Shown here piece by piece: positions 59,265-64,000 of a stretch of 64,000 nt of DNA; positions within the stretch are counted from its first letter, which is position 1, and each line of letters starts with the position of its first letter. The stretch is taken from NCBI GenBank assembly GCA_039583875.1, contig CM077163.1, positions 111,051,213 through 111,115,212 on the forward strand, read 5' to 3'. The notes under the pieces were generated by a model. It searched no databases. It was not told where the DNA came from and saw nothing but the letters and a program-made list of their open reading frames with translations. Position numbers and translations under genes: made by a program. Source of the stretch: Platanthera guangdongensis (lineage: Eukaryota; Streptophyta; Magnoliopsida; Asparagales; Orchidaceae).

Positions 59265-61840
59265 GATGAGTTAAGGTAAAGAACCGCTGGGCGCGCGTTC
59301 TCTTCGATTCCGGCGCTACCCACTCGTTTGTGGCTAGAGCCTTCGTGGAGCGGTTCAGTTTGGGCCTAGATCGTGGTTGTGGTGCCTTCTACGTTAAGTT
59401 CCCCTCTGGTGACTCTGTGGTTACGGACCTGGGTGTCCTCGATTGTCCGATTTTGTTGGGAGATTTTCTAGCCAAGGCAGATCTGAAGGTGATTGACCGG
59501 GAGGACTTCGATGTTATTTTGGGCATGGACTGGTTGTCAAGGTACGATGCTATGATCCAGTGCAAGGGTAAGCGCTTGGACTTCATCAAAGACAACGGTC
59601 AGCCAGGGAGCATTTATGGGTATTCCCTCCAGGAGTCTCCAGTCATTTCTGCGGTGCGTGCTCGGAAGTTGCTTTATTCTGACTGTTTTGCCTGTGTGGT
59701 CTCTCTGGTAGGGACGATTGTTAGTGTGCCCCGCTTGGAAGAGATTCCTGTGGTGTGTGACTTCTCCGATGTGTTTCCTGACGATCTTCCAGGTCTTCCA
59801 CCCGATCGAGATGTCGAGTTTGCCATAGATTTGGAGCCAGGCACGCGTCCTATTGTAAAGGCGCCGTACCGGATGGCCCCGCGAGAGCTGGAAGAGTTGC
59901 GAATTCAGCTGGATGAGTTGTTGGAAAAAGGCTTTATAAGGCCGAGTGCTTCGCCCTGGGGTGCGCCAGTGCTGTTCGTTAAAAATAAGGATGGGTCGAT
60001 GAGGTTATGCATCGACTATAGAGAGCTGAACAAGGTTACTATTAAAAACAGGTACCCTTTGCCACGAATCGACGATTTGTTTGACCAACTGCGTGGTAGT
60101 GCCGTGTTTTCCAAGATAGATCTTCGTTCGGGCTATCACCAGTTGAGGATTCGGGAGTCAGATGTTCCGCGGACGGCGTTCCGCTCTCGTCATGGGCATT
60201 TTGAGTTTTTGGTTATGTCATTTGGTTTGACTAATGCGCCCTCAGCCTTTATGGATTTGATGAACAGAGTTTTCAAGGATTTTCTAGATAAGTTTGTGAT
60301 TGTCTTTATAGGCGATGTTTTGGTGTATTCTAAAGATGCGGAGGAGCATGATCGACATTTGCGACTGATCTTGGCGACTCTGAGAGACCATAAGCTATAA
60401 TCCAAGCTGGGCAAATGTGAATTTTGGTTGCCTCAAGTCTCTTTTCTAGGCCACGTGATTAATAAGGAGGGAATATCGTTGGACCCAGAAAAGATCGCTG
60501 CTGTTATGGAATGGGCGAGACCTGTTACTCCCAAAGAGATCAGAAGCTTCTTGGGTCTGGCTGGTTATTATAAAAGATTTGTATAAGGCTTCTCTACCTT
60601 GTCCGCGTCGTTGACCAAGTTGACGCAGAAGAATGTAGCCTTTATATGGGATGGTAAGTGTGAGAAGGCTTTTGAGGAACTAAAAAGAAGGCTATGTTCG
60701 GCTCCAATTTTGTCTTTGCCTACGGAGGGTAGTGAGTATGATATATATGTGGATGCGTCGCATGTCGGATTGGGCTGCGTTTTGATGCAGGGCGGGAAGG
60801 TGATTGCGTACAGGTCGAGGTAGCTAAAGACTTACGAGAGGAGTTACCCTACGCATGACCTGGAGTTTGCAGCTGTGATCTATGCCCTAAAATTGTGGAG
60901 GCATTTGCTATATGGCGCGCAGTGCAAGATTTTCACGGATCATAAGAGTTTGAAGTATGTATTCACCCAGAAAGAATTGAATCTGCGCCAGTGGCGGTGG
61001 TTGGAGTACGTGGCCGACTATGATGTTGAAATTCAGTATCATCCGGGCAAGGCAAATATGGTGGCTGATGCCCTAAGTTGGAAGTCAGGTAAGATTTTTA
61101 ATCTTTTCGTCGAGCGTCTAGTGGAAGAGTTTCTTTTGATGGACATTTCTGTGGGAAGCTGTGATTCGCAGAGTTGCTTGGCAGTGGCAGAACCTTCGTG
61201 GATTGTGCTTACGAGACTGCATCAGAAGGACGATCCCGATCTTCTGCATTTGTATCTTCGAGCTGAAAAAGGTGAATTACCAGATTTCTCTATAGATGAT
61301 GCGGGTACCTTGAAGTATCATGGCAGGTTTTGCATCCCCGCGGTTGGAGATATCCGGTATTTAGTGTGCAGAGGAGCCCACGGATCTAGTGTCGCCTACC
61401 ATCCAGGGTCGACCAAGATGTATCATGATTTAAAACAGATTGCCCGGTGGTACGAGATGAAGAAGAACATAGCCAGATTTGTTTCAGAGTGTTTCACTTG
61501 CAGGCGTGTGAAGGCCGACCATAGGAGGCCTGGTGGCAAGCTGACTCCCTTAGAGATTCCGATGTGCAAGTGGGAGAGTATCTCGATGGATTTCATTACC
61601 GGCTTACCGAGATCTCCTAAGGGGGATGATTCAATCTGGGTAATCGTAGACAGATTGACGAAGAGTGCTCATTTCGTACCATTTAAGATCGATTATCCGA
61701 TGAGGAAGATAGCCGAGCTGTATCTAGAAGAGGTTGTTAGATTGCATGGTGTACCCGTAAGTATCATATTAGATCGAGACTCCAGGTTCACGTCTCGTTT
61801 TTGGAAGAGCCTTCAAGAAGGGTTGGGTATAGATTTGAGT
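59265..61840 (+). pseudogene. pol: E5 pol pseudogene, truncated in integrase
   Basis: Protease ([24 protein letters not shown]), RT (LCIDYRELN), with the catalytic box FIGDVLVYS near 60307 in place of FIDD, RNase H (YVDASHVGLGCVL, DALSWK with Arg to Trp), integrase zinc domain ([24 protein letters not shown]) and core [11 protein letters not shown] and LDRDSRFTS. Stops near 59267, 60399, 60585 and 60823. Ends at GIDL, then joins E3. Confidence 0.92.
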
Positions 61841-63016
61841 ATGATCGAGGAACGCAACTGAGGACAACCAAAACTCGCATTTCGAGAACTTGGAGTACAA
61901 TTGATTCCTCCTCAGCGTCTCCGAAATGAAGTGAAGATGCTTGAAGTGATCTTCCTCACTCTACGAGTACACCAAAATGTCGTCGATGAAGACGATCACA
62001 AAATGGTCCAAGTACTCCCTGAAAGTCCTGTTCATCAAATCCATGAACACTGACGGCGCATTCGTCAACCCAAACGGCATGACTGTAAACTCGTAATGCC
62101 CGTATCTCATACTGAACGCTGTCTTATTGATATCACTCTCCCTTATTTTCAATTGATAGTAACCAGACTTAACATCCAACTTAGAGCACACCGTCAACCC
62201 GACTAACTGATCATATAGATCATCAATCCTTGGGATCAGGTACTTGTTCTTTTCTGTTAGCTTGTTCAGCTCCCGATAATCAATATAGAGTCTCAAGCTC
62301 CCGTCCTTCTTCTTAACAAAAAGGACCGGTGCGCTCCAAGGCAACGAACTCGGACGCACATAACCTTGCTCCAACAACTCTTGCAGTTGAACATTTAGCT
62401 CCGCCATTTCCTTAGGCACTAGCTAATACGGAGAGCGTGACACAGGTTTAGCACCTTGCACTAGCTTAATCGTGAAATCCATCTCCCGTTGAGGCGCGGC
62501 TCCATGAAGATCGGCAGGGAACACATTAGGGTACTCAGCTACCACCGAAATACTATCCATCGTAGGCTTAGGCCTTGCAACCTCCACTTGCGTAAAGAAC
62601 AGTTTTGCACCAGCAAAACCACATTCACCACCTGAAGAGCCGACATCAACGTCTTGCTCGACCCTTTCAAGCCCGTAAAAGTCGTCTCACGACTGTTCCC
62701 AACTTAACTTCCTTACGACCGCAATCAATATGAGCTTGCTGCTCTGAGAGCCAGTCCATGCCAAATATTACGTCGAACTCCACCAGCGGCAGTAGTGACC
62801 CTTGCAAATGGAACTCCTGACTCCCAATACGAATCTTAACACCACAGATTCTCTCCGCGTACATCGAACACGCATTGGGTAACAACACATCCAGTTTGTC
62901 CTTCGCCACCAAAGAAGATACTCAGATGCACGATGTGAATTCTTCAGACAAAAATGAGTGCGAAGCTCCCGTATCAAAGAGTGCTCTCGCCGGATTATCA
63001 CAAATCAAAACAAATC
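61841..63016 (-). pseudogene. pol: E3 protease-RT pseudogene
   Basis: Protease [18 protein letters not shown] then TGA near 62920, [15 protein letters not shown], and frame changes near 62700. [47 protein letters not shown] at about 61962-61990, with a degraded remainder to 61841. Confidence 0.9.
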
Positions 63017-63092
63017 CTAAACAAGCAGTGGTAAGGTAACATGCACATAACAAGTATGAAACAATTTCACTTGTTATAAATTTAAACCATAC
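63017..63092 (-). other. E3 gag-protease intron, 76 nt
   Basis: Donor CAG|GTATGG, acceptor CTGCTTGTTTAG|GA. AT-rich. Removal joins DVVTG to [16 protein letters not shown] with no stop, offset +1 (E1 is offset +2). Without removal the frame stops two codons after the donor. Confidence 0.75.
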
Positions 63093-64000
63093 CTGTCACC
63101 ACATCTGCTTGTTTAATGGCCTCCTGTTGGCCAAGATTATAAACTCTCGGTTGAGCTGGAGCGTAATGGGACACGGTTGACTCCACCGCCTTTCCATTCT
63201 CTTCATAAGTTGCTCCCGGCTTCCTCTCGTACTTGGGACGTCCGCTCCAGCAGTCATGGGCAAAGTTCCCCAGCTTTCCACAAGTAAAACATGCACCCGG
63301 GGTCCGACCAATAGTCACCCCAGAAGAACCGAAAGAAGGAGCTGGACCCGAAGTCCTAGCCTTCTTAAAGAACTTATGGTACCCAGACTTTGAGGTAGTC
63401 AGCACCTTGAACTCAGACTTCTTATCACCAAAGCTTTTATTTGCATGTACATTTTTCAAGTCCTTCTCCAATGACCGGGATGTGTTGACCAGGGTCAAGA
63501 AGCCCTGCGTCATCGGCCCCGAGAGTAGTAGCATTAAGTCATCTCTTAGACCTTCATAGAAACGGTTTGTCTTACGCTCCTCATCCGCGAACGTAGAGCT
63601 AGCATACCGACCCAACTGAGTAAACTTGTGGAGATACTCATCCACGCTACTCTCTCCTTGCACCAACCTTTGGAATTCATTCTCCAAAGCTATCATCTGC
63701 CACGAAGGGAGGTACCTTGCCAAGAACAGTCTCGAGAACTCCTCCATTGAGATGTCCGTAATTTGTCTACCCCTCAAGTGATGTAGCTCCAAGACTTCCC
63801 ACCACAATCTAGCAACACCAACCAGAAGGAACGTAGCTATAGTGGTCATCTGGCACTCCTCCGTTTTAGTAGCTTTCAGGACTCTCTTCACCTGGGAGAG
63901 CCAATCTTCAGCTTGCGATGGGGTTCCCAACCCGAGAACACAGGAGGATTAAAGCTCATAACGTGCTTGAGGTGCCTTTCAGTTGCTTGCCTCGGCACCA
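63093..64000 (-). pseudogene. gag: E3 gag, partial
   Basis: Gag core (LWWEVLELHHLRGRQ, YLHKFTQLGRYA, RKTNRFYEGLRDDL) and one knuckle CFTCGKLGNFAHDC in which the zinc His is Asn, then [21 protein letters not shown]. One indel near 63930 (FSGLGTPSQAEDW changes frame). The N-terminus is off the window. Confidence 0.85.

Larger units (their letters stand above)
54558..61840 (+). mobile_element. E5: gypsy chromovirus, 3'-truncated
   Basis: 5' LTR, perfect iMet primer site, gag, pol up to the integrase core. It stops at about 61840 within integrase, where E3 sequence begins. No 3' LTR. Left target flank ACGAC. Inserted in E4 gag. Confidence 0.92.
61841..64000 (-). mobile_element. E3: truncated Tekay-type gypsy, close to E2
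   Basis: Gag, intron, protease and RT on the reverse strand, ending abruptly at the palm part of RT next to E5. Closest in this window to E2 and E1 ([18 protein letters not shown]). The 5' end is beyond the window. Confidence 0.9.

Overview
The window is a stretch of plant nuclear intergenic DNA made almost wholly of nested LTR retrotransposons. I see no host gene, tRNA, rRNA or CRISPR array. The evidence for a plant is the combination of Tekay/Del-type Ty3/gypsy chromoviruses with LTRs of 2.5-4.5 kb, Ty1/copia elements primed by initiator tRNA-Met, 5-bp target duplications and stacked nesting. I cannot name the species.

Layout, with my element names. E1 (1-8749, +) is a recent gypsy element with open gag and pol; its 5' LTR is cut by the window edge. 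E7 (8750-11984 and 42860-43254, -) is the leader and 5' LTR of another gypsy. E2 (11985-42859, -, TSD TCAAC) is a decayed gypsy inserted in the E7 LTR. Copia A (20590-33304, +, TSD CCTAC) and copia B (33985-42146, -) are two members of one copia family, both sitting in the E2 5' LTR. A 4.5-kb solo LTR (28703-33246, TSD GTTTT) sits in the copia A 3' LTR. E6 (43255-47572, +) is an integrase tail plus 3' LTR, split by E7. E8 (47573-47641) is an LTR stub. E4 (47642-54557, -) is a decayed gypsy interrupted by E5 (54558-61840, +). E3 (61841-64000, -) is a truncated gypsy running off the window. Insertion order reads E4 < E8 < E6 < E7 < E2 < copia A < solo LTR.

The most interesting signal is an apparent two-intron gene structure in the gypsy chromoviruses. 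(1) The gag start codon appears to lie inside the LTR, in a tiny basic exon (MARKRSRK in E1, MAPKRSSR/MEPKRSSR in E2, longer versions in E6 and the solo LTR) that ends at a splice donor. The gag body in the internal region has no nearby in-frame ATG and opens in phase immediately after a splice acceptor. The primer-binding site would then lie inside the intron, so unspliced RNA would be genome and spliced RNA would be mRNA. (2) A second short intron (71-94 nt) falls at exactly the same codon between gag and protease in five elements. Retaining it ends translation soon after Gag; removing it joins Gag to Pol. For E1 the three exons sum to 4572 nt, one open frame of 1523 codons plus stop.

A second theme is that the U3 regions carry arrays of short palindromes with a TCGA core (GTGTCGACAC, ACTCGAGT, TCTCGAGA, CGACGATCGTCG). 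The same palindrome recurs in different families, and different palindromes occur in related elements.

All calls come from reading the sequence; no alignment, database search or RNA data was available.
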